A program made the position numbers and the translations under genes. From Chara braunii (taxonomy: Eukaryota > Streptophyta > Charophyceae > Charales > Characeae), in contig BFEA01000342.1 in NCBI GenBank assembly GCA_003427395.1, positions 791,661 to 843,745 of the forward strand: a stretch of DNA of 52,085 bases, given 5' to 3'. Shown piece after piece: positions 40,812 to 52,085 of this stretch. The notes beneath the pieces are model-generated. The model worked only from the letters and a program-made list of their open reading frames with translations. It had not been told where the DNA came from and ran no database searches. Every line of letters begins with the position of its first letter. Position 1 is the first letter of the stretch.

Positions 40812-41679
40812 CCCTTGGTTGTGTTCTCAAGCAAATGCTCCTTCCAATACGCAGGTAGTCCAGGGGTTCTTTGGGAGTTCTTCTTCTCTTGTGCGCAGGC
40901 AAAGCGTCATCCTTAGGCCACACACCATTTCCCTAAGCACAATCAATCCTACGGCGTCATCGAGGTGCGGGAACGCCGTCTTCCCCCTCGCCTCTACGCA
41001 CTCCTCGTGTCTCATACATTTCATCCATCGTCATTGGAGCAGGCCCCTTAGTCCTTTCGGGGCCTTCACATGCGTGCACAGGCTATTTCACAGTCCGATC
41101 ACCAAAAAGCCTCATTCCTTTCTTTTATTCGCATTCCAAGTCCCAAGCACGAAGGTCTCCCTCATGGTTCGGCTTTACACTAAGGGCCCGTAGCCCCTCT
41201 GACCCCTCTTCCCCTTTTCCTTTGCGGCCCGATTTCTCCCGGCCCGGTCCCGCTCAAAATATCCCAAGACTTTACTTACCTGCAGAATCCACACGAAAGC
41301 TAAGGCCGATACAATCCCCTATTGGGGTCAACACATAGCCCTTCCCGCATGCCTAATCTTTCATTTTCTTTGGCTTCTCATTGTTTTCCTTCCTTTGCTC
41401 AATCAATCCATCCTCTTCTCATAGTCATGCAGTCCAACTGACTTCGTCTTAAGTACCAACTTGGTCTAGTCCTTTTTCGCGCACTGGACTCCTCTCAATT
41501 GCTCACGTGTCTCTCCCTTTTCCTTCTCGGTGGCACAAGGGACCGACAACCCTTCCCTTGCCCACTTTCTCCGCCAAGTGAGGACAATTTTTTTTCACCG
41601 TTCGTCCCTGGCAATGTAACAAGTGAGTGGGGGGTGGGTTAGTTGTATGCCAAGTGGTGGAAGGGGGTAGAGGGTAGGA
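40812..41679. other. Unassigned region
   Basis: There is no recognisable gene. It is mixed, C/T-rich in places. Frames seen here carry no known domains. Confidence 0.4.
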
Positions 41680-41830
41680 TGAAGAGCGAGAAAATAGAGA
41701 AAGAAAAAGGAAGAGAAAGAGAGAGAGAGAGAGGAAGAAGGAAGAAGAGAGGGAGAAAGAGGGAGGGGTAGAGAAAGAGAGGAATCGATAGAAGGAGAAG
41801 GAAGAGGGGGAGAGAGAGAGAGAGAAAGAG
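41680..41830. repeat. GA-rich simple sequence
   Basis: A purine tract of GAGA, GGAAGA and similar words, about 150 bp. The reverse-strand Ser/Leu/Phe frame over it is an artefact of composition. Confidence 0.85.
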
Positions 41831-41870
41831 TTCCTAGTCCTAATCAAACCGCCCTCCCGCAGTAGCAGCC

Positions 41871-41918
41871 AAGCGCCCGTCACCCAAGCGCCCGTCACCC
41901 AAGCGCCCGTCACCCATC
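41871..41918. repeat. 15-bp tandem triplet
   Basis: AAGCGCCCGTCACCC is repeated three times just before the satellite. The surrounding AGTAGCAGCCAAG blocks resemble the satellite's AACAGCCAAGTGAG. Confidence 0.85.
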
Positions 41919-41968
41919 CCCCAACAGTAGCTGCCAAATGCCGGTCACCCATCCCACAGTAGCAACAG

Positions 41969-44956
41969 CCAAGTGAGAACCGAAACACTACCAAGAACAT
42001 ACTTCACAAGATGAGAGTACGAGTAGTGAAAGCACAAGCACATGAGAAGTTGAACAGCCAAGTGAGAACCAGAACACTACCAAGAGTATGAACTTGACAA
42101 GATGAGAGTGAAAGCACAAACACATTGGAAGTTGATCAGCCAAGTGGGAATCGAAGGACTACCAAGTGCATCAACTTGACAAGATGAGAGTATGAGTAGT
42201 GAAAGCACAAGCACATGAGAAGTTGAACAGCCAAGTGAGAACCGGAACACTACCAAGAGCATGAATTTGAGAAGATGAGAGTATGAGTAGTGAAAGCACA
42301 AGCACATGAGAAGTTGAACAGCCAAGTGAGAACCGGAACACTACCAAGAGCATGAACTTGACAAGATGAGAGAACGAGTAGTGAAAGGACAAGCACATGA
42401 GAAGTTGAACAACCAACTACCAAGAGTATGAACTTGACAAGATGAGAATGAAAGCACAAGCACATGAGAACTTGAACAGCCAAGTGAGAACCGGATCACT
42501 ACAAAGAGCATGAACTTGACAAGATGAGAATGAAAGCACAAGCACATGGGAAGTTGAACAGCCAAGTGAGAACCGGAACACTACCAAGAGCATGAACTTG
42601 ACAAGATGAGAGTACGAGTAGTGAAAGCACAAGCACATGAGAAGTTGAACAGCCAAGTGAAAACCGGAATACTACCAAGAGCACGAACTTGGCAAGATGA
42701 GAGTACAAGTAGTGAAAGCACAAGCACATGAGAAGTTGAACAGCCAAGTGAGAACTGGAGCACTACCAACAACATGAACTCGACAAGATGAGAGTATGAG
42801 TAGTGAAAGCACAAGCACATGAGAAGTTGAACAACCAAGTGAGAACCGGAACACTACCAAGAGCATAAACATGACAATATGAGAATGAAAGCACAAGCAC
42901 ATGAGAAGTTGAACAGCCAAGTGTGAACCGGAACACTACCAAGAGCACGAACTTGACAAGATGAGAGTGAAAGCACAAGCACATGAGAAGTTGATCAACC
43001 AAGTGAGAACCGGAACACTACCAAAAGCACGAACTTGACAAGATGAGAGTATGAGTAGTGAAAGCACAAGCACATGAGAAGTTGAACAGCCAACTGAGAA
43101 CCAGAATACCACGAAGAGCATAAACTTGACAAGATGAGAATGAAAGCACAAGCACATGAGAAGTTGAACAACCAAGTGTGAACCGGAACACTACCAAAGG
43201 CACAAACTTGACAAGATGAGAGTATGAGTAGCGAAAGCACAAGCACATGAGAAGTTGAACAGCCAAATGAGAACCGGAACACTACCAAGAGCATGAACTT
43301 GATAATATGAGAATGAAAGCACAAGCACATGGGAAGTTGAACAACCAAGTGAGAACCGGAACACTACCAAGAGCATGACCATGACAAGATGAGAATAAAA
43401 GCACAAGCAGATGAGAAGTTGAACAGCCAAGTGAGAACTGGAACATTACCAAGAGCATGAACTTGACAAGATGAGAATGAAAGCACAAGCACATGAGAAG
43501 TTAAACAGCTAAGTGAGAACCGGAATGCTACTAAGAGTATGAACTTGACAAGATGAGAGTGAAAGCACAAGCACATGGGGAGTTGAACAGCCGAGTGTGA
43601 AACGGAACACTACCAAGAGCATGAACTTGACAAGACGAGAGTGAAAGCACAAGCGCATGATAAGTTGAAGAACGAAGTGATAACCGGAATACTAGGAAGA
43701 ACATAAACTTGACAAGTTGAGAGTGAAAGCACAAGCACATGGGAAGTTGAACAGCCAAGTCAGACCCGGAACACTACCAAGGACATGAATTTGACAAGAT
43801 GAGAGTGAAAACACAAGCATATGAGAAGTTAATCAGCCAAGTGTGAACCAGAATACTACCAAGAGCACGAACTTGACAAGATGAGAGCATGAGTAGTGAA
43901 AGCACAAGCACATGAGAAGTTGAACAACCAAGTGAGAATCGGAACACTACCAAGAGCACGAACTTGACAAGATGAGAGTGAAAGCAAGTGAGAACCGGAA
44001 CACTACCAAAAGTATGAACTTGACAAGATGAGAGTGAAAGCACAAGCATATGAGAAATTGAACAGACAAGTGTGAACCGGAATACTACCAAAAGCATGAA
44101 CTTGACAAGATGAGAATGAAAGCACAAGCACATGGGAAGTTGAACAGCCAAGTGAGAACCGTAACACTACCAAGAGTATGAACTTGACAAGATGAGAGTG
44201 AAAGCACAAGTATGAACTTGACAAGATGAGAGTGAAAGCACAAGCACATAGGGATTTGAACAGCCAAGTGTGAACCGAACACTACTAAGAGCATGAACTT
44301 GACAAGACGAGAGTGAAAGCACAAGCACATGAGAGGTTGAACAAGCAAGTGAGAACCGGAACACTACCAGGAGCATGAACTTGACAAGATGAGAGTGAAA
44401 GCACAAGCAAATGGGAAGTTGAACAGCCAAGTGAGAACCGGAACACTACCAAGGACATGAATTTGACAAGATGAGAGTGAAAGCACAAGCATATGAGAAG
44501 TTGAACAGCCAAGTGTGAACCGGAACACTACCAAGAGCACGAACTAGACAAGATGAGAGTATGAGTAGTGAAAGCACTAGCACATGAGAAGTTGAACAGC
44601 CAAGTGAGAACCGGAACACTACCAAGAGCACGAACTCGACAAGATGAGAGTGAAAGCACAAGCATATGGGAAGTAGAACAGCCAAGTGAGAACCGAAATA
44701 CTACCAAGAGTATGAACTTGACAAGATGAGAGTGAAAGCACAAGCACATGAGAAGTTGATCAGCCAAGTGTGAACCGGAACACTACCAAGTGCACGAACT
44801 TGACAAGATGAGAGCATGAGTAGTGAAAGCACAAGCACATGAGAAGTTGAACAGCCAAGTGAGATCCGGAACACTACCAAGCGTATGAACTTGACAAGAT
44901 GAGAGTGAAAAGCATAAACACATGAGAAATTGGACAGCCAAGTGTGAACCGGAACA
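41969..44956. repeat. Satellite 1: 82/91-bp tandem repeat, about 34 units
   Basis: The unit contains CCAAGTGAGAACCGGAACAC, then TACCAAGAGCATGAACTTGA, CAAGATGAGAGT, and GAAAGCACAAGCACATGAGA followed by AGTTGAACAG. Two length forms alternate: about 91 bp with an extra GTATGAGTA-type insert after GATGAGA, and about 82 bp without it. Units are 85-95% alike by eye. The minus strand is nearly stop-free over each unit, which creates a ladder of overlapping frames of 70-90 codons (VQLLMCLCFHSHLVKF and similar) that are not genes. Short 43-52-bp truncations occur near 43984 and 44200. Confidence 0.95.
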
Positions 44957-44972
44957 CTGTTATGTGATGGAT

Positions 44973-45338
44973 GAGCCATGCATGTGAGTGAGACTTGCTC
45001 AAACACATGCTTGAAACTTATGAACAACCAAGGATGTAATGGAACATCATCAAGTGGGAGTTGAGTCATGCATGCGAGTGAGACTTGCTTAAACACATGC
45101 TGGAAACTCATGAATGCAACCAAGGATGCAACGAAAATTATTATGCGAGAGTTGAGCCATGCATGTGAGTGAGACTTGCTCAAACACATGCTTGAAGCTC
45201 ATTGGATACAACCAAGAATGCAATGGGACCCTATCATGTGAGAGTTGAGTCATGCATGTGAGTGGGATCTGCTCAAACACATGCTTGAAACTCATGAGTA
45301 CAACCAAGCATGTAATGGAACATCATCATGTGAGGGAA
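44973..45338. repeat. Satellite 2: about 91-bp tandem repeat, four units
   Basis: GAG(C/T)CATGCATG(T/C)GAGTG then AGACTTGCTCAAACACATGC units start at 44973, 45063, 45154 and 45246 (periods 90-92). It abuts satellite 1 after its last partial unit, with the junction at about 44957. Its sequence differs from satellite 1 although the period is similar. Confidence 0.92.
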
Positions 45339-45357
45339 TCGAAAAGGGAACATCTAG

Positions 45358-46170
45358 ACACTAGAATAAGCAAAAACAAGAGTTGCGAATCGTTTAAATG
45401 AAAAAGAGGGGAGAAAGTGAGAAAAGAGTGAGTGTAACTCACTCAAATGCATGAAATCACAATGGGAGAAGTGGCGATTAACAAGGGAGTGAAGAGAAAG
45501 GACAAAACAAGAGCTAATCATCATCTAAACACTAGGATTAGCAAAGACAAGAGTTGCGATTTACACCTAAGTGGAGAAGTGGAGAGGAAGTGAAGAAAGG
45601 GTGAGTGTAACTCACTCAAATGCATGAAAACACAAGGGGAGAAGTGGCGATTCACAAGGGAGTGAAGAAAAGGACAAAACAAGAGTTAATCATCATCTAA
45701 ACACTAGTATAAGCAACGACAAGAGTTGCGATTTACACCTAAGTGGAGAAGTGGAGAGAAAGTGAAGAAAGGGTGAGTGTAACTCACTCAAATGCTTGAA
45801 AACACAAGGGGAGAAGTGGCTATTCACAAGGGAGTGAAGAAAAGGACAAAACAAGAGCTAATCATCATGTAAACACTAGGATAAACAAAGAGAAGAGTTG
45901 TGATTTACACCTAACTGGAGAAGTGGACAGCACGTGAAGAAACGGTGAGTGTAACTTACTCAAATGCATGAAAACAAGGGGAGAAGTGGCGATTCACAAG
46001 GGAGTGAAGAAAAGGACAAAACAGGAGTTAATCATAATCTAAACACTAGGATAAGCAAAGATAAGAATTGCGATTTACACCCAAGTGGAGAAGTGGAGAG
46101 AAAGTGAAGAAAGGGTTAATGCATGAAAACACAAGGGAGGAAGTGGCGATTCACATGGAGGTGAAGAATG
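45358..46170. repeat. Satellite 3: about 171-bp tandem repeat, four full units and a partial one
   Basis: ACACTAG(A/G/T)ATAAGCAAAGAC units start at 45358, 45529, 45701, 45873 and 46043 (periods 170-172). Each contains GTGAGTGTAACTCACTCAAA, a short palindrome-like block (GAGTG...CACTC), and GGAGAAGTGGCGATTCACAA. The last unit is shortened. Confidence 0.93.
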
Positions 46171-46310
46171 AGCCCATGGGGAGATCATTACTAGTGTGAC
46201 GGCTCCCTACCATCTACTCTAAGCTTAGGAAAGTTCCTATGGAGAGAGGGAGAGGGTGTCAAGAAGGAGAGGGTGGGATATGGATAAGATACGAAAGGGG
46301 AGGAGAAGAG
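46171..46310. other. Spacer after the satellites
   Basis: Short unassigned sequence between satellite 3 and the purine tract. Confidence 0.4.
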
Positions 46311-46505
46311 GATAAAGGAGAGGAAGAAGAAGAAGAAAAAGGAGGGAGGGGAAAAAAATATGAAAGGAAGGAGAAGAAGAGGAAGAAGGAAAAGAAGAAG
46401 AGGAGGAAGAAGAAGTAGAAGAAGAAGAAGAAGAAGGAAGAAGAAGAAAAAGAAGGAGAAGAGGAAGAAGAAGAAGAAGAAAAAGAAGAAGAAGAAGAAG
46501 AAGAT
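46310..46505. repeat. GAA/GGA purine-rich simple sequence
   Basis: About 200 bp of GAAGAA, GAGGAA and GGAAGA words, all purine on the plus strand. Lys/Arg-rich and, on the other strand, Ser/Phe-rich frames are by-products of composition. Long homopurine runs can form triplex DNA. Confidence 0.92.
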
Positions 46506-47450
46506 CTTCTCATTTTCCACTCACCTCCTTGGTGTCTTGGAGATGGAGCACCAACCTTGATGAAGCTTCTCCTTCTCCAAGCCCTTCTCCTCCTCTCTCA
46601 ACCTCACCCAAGCTATGCCAAGCTTCCTCCACTATGGCTATGAACTCCTCCCCTCTACGAGGGCCAATGAGACTCCCCCTAGCCTCTCTCTCTTCCTCAC
46701 AGCCTGGGGGCTATGGCGGATCACCACCCTAGGCCAGCCTCACTACCACTAACCTCTAGAGCTCCTCCTCCTAGCTCACAGTCCCCTCTAAGCTCTCCAA
46801 CTGGCAGGGGTTCCCCTCTCCTCTCTCCATGTGAGAAAGTGCTTCTATGAGCTCACTTGGGCAGCATGGGCACTCCTCATGCAAATGTGAGTATGGCGGA
46901 TTGAATCCTCAGCTTACGTAGGCTGAAACCAGCACTCCTGCCAGCCCACGGGCCTCCCCATGTGCCTTGAGGTGAACCGAGGTACCTCCAAGGTAAATTT
47001 CCACCACTAGGCCCTTCCAGAGGTACCCAGGCCTTATTTTGGCCAAGTACATGCGGTCTGAGTGGATGGTACCAACTCGGACTGCCTCTTGGTCTCCCTC
47101 AGCCTCCTTTTCATCTTCAAAATGTTGCCTCCTTGGGTCCCAATGCCCAAGGGGCAGCCTTACTTGAGAGAAAAAAACCTAGAGGGCCTTTTTCTCGATT
47201 TTTTCAGTTTCTACCTCATTTTTGGTAGGCCGAGGTATTTCCCCATGCCTCGGTGCCTTTTCAGCCTTGGATCTGGCTGAGATCCAAAGCCAACAATATT
47301 TCGTGCCACCCCCAAGTAGCCCTTGCTTCATATTTGAGCCCCTAAGCTCACTTTTTGAATTTTTGGTGCATCTGGCTTTCTTTTTGGGCCAAATGCACGT
47401 TTTCGTGTTTTTCCCTTTTTTGTTTCTTTCCGTTTTGAGCTGGCCCACAA
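46506..47450. other. C/T-rich unassigned region
   Basis: CTTCTCC and CCTCTC words follow the purine tract on the same strand (opposite strand bias), then mixed sequence. No recognisable protein domain on either strand. Confidence 0.4.
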
Positions 47451-47499
47451 AAAACGGCTAGTTCCTCTCCACCATGAGATCTGATCTCAGATTTATGAC

Positions 47500-50330
47500 C
47501 CACAAAAGAAACGGCCATCTCCTTTTTGCATTTTCTCTTATTTTTCTCTTTTTAATTCAGATTTTGTGGAGATATTGCCCCAAGGGCTATATCTCTGCAA
47601 CCCGGATTGCCCACCTCAATTCTAGGAGGGACGAGGTCACAGTAGGGACGTGCCAGCCCCTACTGTGCTGGTTCGAATAGGCCTTCACATTCTCCTCCAC
47701 CCTTTTTTGCCTTTTTGTTTCATTCTCCCTCCATTTTCTCTCTTTTTTTCTCTTCTTTTTTTTTATTTTTTATGTGACAAGTGTCAAATAGCTGTTGAGT
47801 CTTTTTCTAGGCCATGAATCCTCATCCATGGCCAGATTCAGACTCAGCAGTTGACCGTTATATCTCGGATTACAATAATGGCACCCCCATGTTCTTAGGG
47901 GGCTCCATTTTGCCTCCGTTAGTCCCATTTTTGAGCCCCCTTTGCTCCGATTTTCTTTTGAGAACCTTTTTCCCACGTTGAGCCCCTTGAGGCTTTATTT
48001 TTTTATGCCTAGCTAGTCCTAGATATCTCAGAATGTTGGACAGCTCTCCCAACACCATTATTTTACTTTCTTTTCTCTCATGGTCCTCTCTCTTGATCCC
48101 ACTAGTGCTTGCACTAGTGGTGCTAATATTGTTCACCGTCTAGATTTTGATCTTGACGGTGCCGCTTGCTTTGCGTGTTCATTCCTCATGTTGGCTCATG
48201 GCTACCTTGGGACAAATCAAGTCCTCGCCGGTAGTCCCACCGGCTCGTGTCCCGTTTTTCGACTATTATTATTTGGGCCCACTTAGTCTCCGGCAACGTT
48301 CCGGATGATGTCACATTTTTATTTTGGGACCTCCTTGCCTTTGGTGGTTCCAATACTCCTCCCTTAGGTGCCCCACGTGTGCCGATTATTCTTGGTCGTG
48401 GGATCTAATCTTACGGTTGCCGTCTACCGTCTTTATTTGCCCTATATGTCGAAATCACTCTTTTCTAGCCCTTTGGGCTTGTCATGGCTCATTTTTCCTT
48501 TGGCCTAGGCATCCTTATGCAGTCCGTTATTTCTCGGATTGCAACTGTGGTCATCTTCGTAGTCCCATAGCCCCACAACTCCCCCCATACTAAAAGAAAA
48601 TGAAGTGCTTAGTTCCCAAATGCATCCGGGCTCAATATGGGTTTCGGATGCACCTAAAACATGTGTTTTCCCTTCCCCATGTAGTCTATTGCAAGCCGGA
48701 CCGCAATAGGGGTCAATTTCCTAGCCCCAATGCCCCACAACTAGATATCAACTGAAAGAAAAAGAAACGGCAAACTTTCAAGTGTATCCAGGCTCAATTT
48801 TGGCTCCAGATGCACTTAAAACATGTGTTTCTCCTCCCCCATGTAATCCGTTGTATTTCGGTTGCATGGGGCCTTGATTTTTCTTCAAGAGAAAATCAAG
48901 GTCCTTTGCAACCGCCATATTCCAGAATGTATTTGGTCACGGATGCATCTCCCCAAGTGACCGTTTTTTATCGTTAAGGCCTTTTTCTCTTTTCTTTTCT
49001 TTTCTCTTTTATTTTTTTTTATTTTTTTCCTTTTTTCTTGGACAGTAGGGACTTGCCAGTCCCTATTTGTGGCAGTCCCTACTAACAATCAACTCACTCA
49101 CTCCCTCTCACTCTTTTTGTCTCATTCTCCCACATTTTTCTTTTCTTTTCTTTCTTTTTTTAGCATGCCAAGTGTCAAGTGGTCGTTAAGGCCCTTTTCT
49201 AGGCCCTTCCTCTTAGTTTTGGCCCTCCCTATCCCCATGGTGCAGTCCGTTACATCTCGGACTGCAATAATGGTTCCCTCGTGCCCATGGGAGCTTCCTT
49301 TTCCCTTTATTTCTCTCCCACAGTAGCCCCTCCTACTGGATTTTCTCCCGGAGGCCTATTTTTCACATGGAGTCTCTTTTGATTCAATTTTTTTGAGGGA
49401 GGCTGATCTGAGATTTTTCGGATTGCTCCCATACCTCCCACTTCATGTTTCCTTAATTTTTTCTTTTCCTTTTGGCCTTCGCGTTTGCTACCGCTGGTGC
49501 TTGCACTAGTGGTGCTAATATTTTTGGCCGTCAAGATTTCGATCTTGACGGTGCATCTTTTCTTAATTGTTTTCTGCTCATGCCACTTCGTCGTTTCTCT
49601 TGGGACCTTCTCATGTCCCCGCCACTTGTCCCGTCGGTGGTCCCCGACACTTAGTTCCGTTGGTGGTCCCTGACACTTAGTCCCGCCGGTGATCCTCGAC
49701 ACTTAGTTCCGCCAATGGTCCTCGACATATTTTGTCCCGGCTACCATTATTTTTACTTAGTCCCACGTGGTCCCTGGTACCTTTCCTGAAGGTGTCCCAC
49801 GTTCTTTGGGCGTCTACCGCCTTATGGTGACCCCCTTTTCCTTGCTTTCTCTTGGGCCTTGCATGCGCTAGTTTCCCCGGGTGGGGCCCTCCAATCTGAG
49901 GCTTGCGTTAATTGTCGTAGGCGGCCCCCATATTGGATCCTTATTTTCTAGCGTCCCACAGCCACCGGGGCCGCCCACCTCTCGGCTCCCCCATTCTTTT
50001 GTCGCTATCGTGCCGTGTTTGCAGGGTCAATGGCCCCTTAGTCTTGTTGAATTCCAACGGCCCTCCTGGCCTCATGCTATGTTCTATGTGTCCATGTCCT
50101 CGCGCTTACTCGCTTGTCGTCGCCGGTTCTTTCCCCCTGCGGTTCTCAACCCAGGGCATTACTCCCCCCTGCGGCCTAGTCTTTTGTCTTTTCTCTCTCT
50201 TGCCTCCTTACTCCGGATATCTCTGTCATGCACAATTTGGTTATATACAGGCTCTTGAGTATCGGGATGTTATTCGGGACCCACCGGTCCCGACACCGTT
50301 TCTCGATCAAATTGGGCGAGAGTAGATGCT
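47500..50330. repeat. Diverged tandem duplication of about 1.4 kb, C/T-rich
   Basis: Ordered blocks recur about 1.4 kb apart. CAGTAGGGAC(G/T)TGCCAG(C/T)CCCTA occurs near 47639 and 49040. CAAGTGTCAA occurs near 47779 and 49170. CCGTTA(T/C)ATCTCGGA then TACAATAATGG or its variants occurs near 47863 and 49248. GTGCTTGCACTAGTGGTGCTAATAT occurs near 48106 and 49497, followed by a GATCTTGACGGTGC block. The two halves are too diverged for an LTR pair but share order. No protein is recognised. It may be a long LTR or untranslated region of an unrecognised element. Confidence 0.6.
48590..48870. repeat. Degenerate tandem pair of about 160 bp
   Basis: The ordered blocks CTAAAAGAAAATGAA/CTGAAAGAAAAAGAA, ATGCATCCGGGCTCAAT/GTGTATCCAGGCTCAAT, GATGCAC(C/T)TAAAACATGTGTTT and CCCATGTA(G/A)TC occur twice, about 160 bp apart. 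Confidence 0.8.
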
Positions 50331-51780
50331 AGATGGGGGTTTTAGGAGAAAGCGAATACGGTTATAAAGTCAGAATTAGTGGAAGGTTAGTAGGTAAAGA
50401 CTTAGGAAGAAAACAAGTTGCGCAGACATGGCGATGGGGAGAAAGAAGTAGGGATGAAGATTTTTTATCCCACCCGTTTCTTGATGAAAACGGGTGAGGG
50501 AAGACTCAAATCCAGGGTTTTCAGGGCAGGCGACCCGGATTCCGAAGTCAGATCTGGATGAAAGTTAGTAAAAGAAAAGTTAGTCGAGGAATAAAGTGTG
50601 TGGGGATGGTCGAGGAAAAAGGAGGGGGGGAAGAAAAATTTGCTTGCACGACCATCTCTTGACCGTTCTCTACAAACGAAGATTCGAAGTCGAGGTACTG
50701 CAGCAACGCGAATTCGGTGGCACGATCAGAATCCGCGACGAGGGTAAGGATTCGATGCTTTGAGATTCGCGGGCTGCGCCGAGGGGAGGAGCTTCGAAAA
50801 CGATCATGTATCTTTCCCTTGTCCTGGCGGAAAATTCAAATTTATTTTTTTTTTTTCATTTTTTCTTTGCACTTCTGTGAGTAGTGGAGTGAAGCTGATT
50901 CCAGTGCATTGTCATTTTATCAACCCGGCTACAGTCGTCTCCGCGATTTTCTTCCCGGTTGTGATCGTCGTTCCTCGGGCTTAAACAGGCCCGACATAGC
51001 AGGCAGCCAAGTGTGTTTTGAACTGGAGGTAGCAACGGGCGGAAGGGAAAAGAGGAGAAAGAGGTCGAGGCGGATAGAGGTGAATGAGGGAGGATGGGAA
51101 CTCACCTGGTCCCCTCTCATAGCAAGAATTTATGAATAAGACTTTGGATGTATCTTTTCACGTTTTATTGGAAGATTCATCCTTATTTTGCACATCTATG
51201 GTCTCTGTTGTTGCAGTCACGACAGTCATTCAACCAAGTCGTCGTCGTGGTCCTGATGAGACTTGGGCCACCGTCCAATATGAATTTGCCTGGTATCTCA
51301 GCCGACCATATCGGGTAGAGATGGGAAAGTAGTAAGGGAGGTTGGTTGAAGGAAAGAGGACCTTATCTCTAGCGTCGATCACCCTGCTGCTCGCCTTTTA
51401 GTTTGCAGTCATCGAGACGCTGGTTGCTATGCTCAACTCTGGTCGTCATCATGGCGGGCCACTGTGTGAGATTGGGTGTGTTAAGCCTTGTTGGCCGATG
51501 ACAATACCAGAAGGTCAGGGATAAGAGGACAGCGGACACAGATAGTCAAGGTGGCTATTGTGCAGGGCTAGAGAGAGAGAGGGAGGAACTCGTCGGCATT
51601 ATCCTTCAGTGAGTGCGATAAGTCGGTTAGAAGGGGGATGGAGAAGTTTAGGCAGGGAGAATACTCGCTTGTTTTGGGTATTTGCAGACCAAAGCAGGCC
51701 GTGCTACACGAGTTTTGGACCTTGTTCACACAACAGTAGACTATGTTTCGGCTGCCGCTACACTGTACTTTCAATAGATC
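50331..51780. other. Unassigned region
   Basis: There is no recognisable gene. Short frames exist (for example 51132-51332 on the plus strand, with WATVQYEFAWYLSRPYRV near its end), but nothing identifies them. It could be part of an unrecognised element. Confidence 0.35.
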
Positions 51781-51959
51781 GGTGATGCTACCTGACTGAG
51801 GCACTACTGGTCACCGGTGTCGCGCGCGGCGGTCTCACAGACGCAAAGTGAATTTTGTGTTGGACCTCACGGTCGTGTCACGCAAGAGTCTTTTTGTCAC
51901 CTCAACGAAACACCACTCCGACCGCGCGCGCGTGCTATACCTCTCGCGACTCCCTACGA

Positions 51960-52085
51960 TAGGTTAGGGATCCCGCAAGCTACAACATAACTCCACCTGC
52001 GGGAGCTGTCACCATCCCTTAGGTGGGCGTATCCCCGCTGAGCTACTGACCCACGTGCGAAGGCTTTTACATGCAATCGCAGAGG
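51960..52085 (-). ncRNA. Possible tRNA-like (SINE) head at the window edge
   Basis: On the minus strand GGGTCAGTAGCTCAGCGGGG (about 52052 down to 52033) contains TAGCTCAGCGG (52045-52035), a match to the tRNA A-box pattern TRGCNNARYNGG. A short stem (TCCCGCA with TGCGGGA) follows at 51960-52010. I find no convincing B box. It may be a SINE or a chance match. Confidence 0.22.

Noticed and set aside
41503-45307. Dozens of minus-strand frames of 70-160 codons (LCFHSHLVKFMLLVVF and similar)
   Set aside because: They repeat with the satellite periods and start or stop at the same place in each unit; they are by-products of tandem DNA.
46191-46560. Poly-Ser, poly-Phe and Lys/Arg-rich frames
   Set aside because: Pure purine or pyrimidine simple sequence on opposite strands.
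1-52085. CRISPR arrays, bacterial operons or prophage
   Set aside because: Tandem arrays lack the repeat-spacer pattern with unique spacers, and all identified coding sequence is eukaryotic retroelement.

Overview
The window is eukaryotic repeat DNA. Every region I can identify with confidence is a retrotransposon, or tandem or simple-sequence DNA; I found no convincing single-copy host gene. The host is most likely a green-lineage (plant or streptophyte alga) species. The evidence is a primer-binding site that matches the 3' end of plant tRNA-Asp as I remember it, chromodomain-type Ty3/gypsy elements, a plant-style LINE, and long GA/CT tracts. The pol sequences remind me of the charophyte Chara braunii. 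That is recollection, not a search result.

Layout. 1-491: a short duplicated sequence and unassigned DNA. 492-3907: a 5'-truncated, decayed Ty3/gypsy element (element A) with a candidate LTR. 3908-4577: the RT part of a LINE. 4578-29485: a giant LTR retrotransposon of about 24.9 kb inserted in that LINE. 29486 to about 31750: the rest of the LINE. 31673-32640: A-rich tandem repeats, an N gap, and a chain of near-perfect hairpins built on GA/CT tracts. 32909-38307: a second decayed chromodomain Ty3 element (element B). 38308-41968: mostly unrecognised, with one tRNA-like relic. 41969-46170: three successive satellites (82/91 bp, about 91 bp, about 171 bp). 46171-52085: purine- and pyrimidine-rich DNA with a diverged duplication of about 1.4 kb, and unassigned sequence.

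The main discovery is the giant element. Its two LTRs of about 7.1 and 7.0 kb (4578-11704 and 22474-29485) begin TGTCGG and end GCGACA. They are flanked by the target duplication ACGG (or ACGGT). A tRNA-Asp-like primer-binding site follows the 5' LTR, and a G-rich tract precedes the 3' LTR. The LINE reading frame continues in phase from one side to the other. The 10.8-kb interior holds, in order, five small ORFs of two paralogous families (called A and B here), then gag with a CCHC knuckle, protease, RT-RNase H and integrase. A non-coding repeat-rich stretch follows, then an ORF on the opposite strand with its own TATA box. Members of both families also lie inside the LTRs, so the element carries accessory coding modules both between the primer site and gag and in its terminal repeats. 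I do not recognise these protein families.

All the elements are degenerate, with stops, frameshifts and short tandem duplications. Proteins here are therefore described as relics unless stated otherwise.
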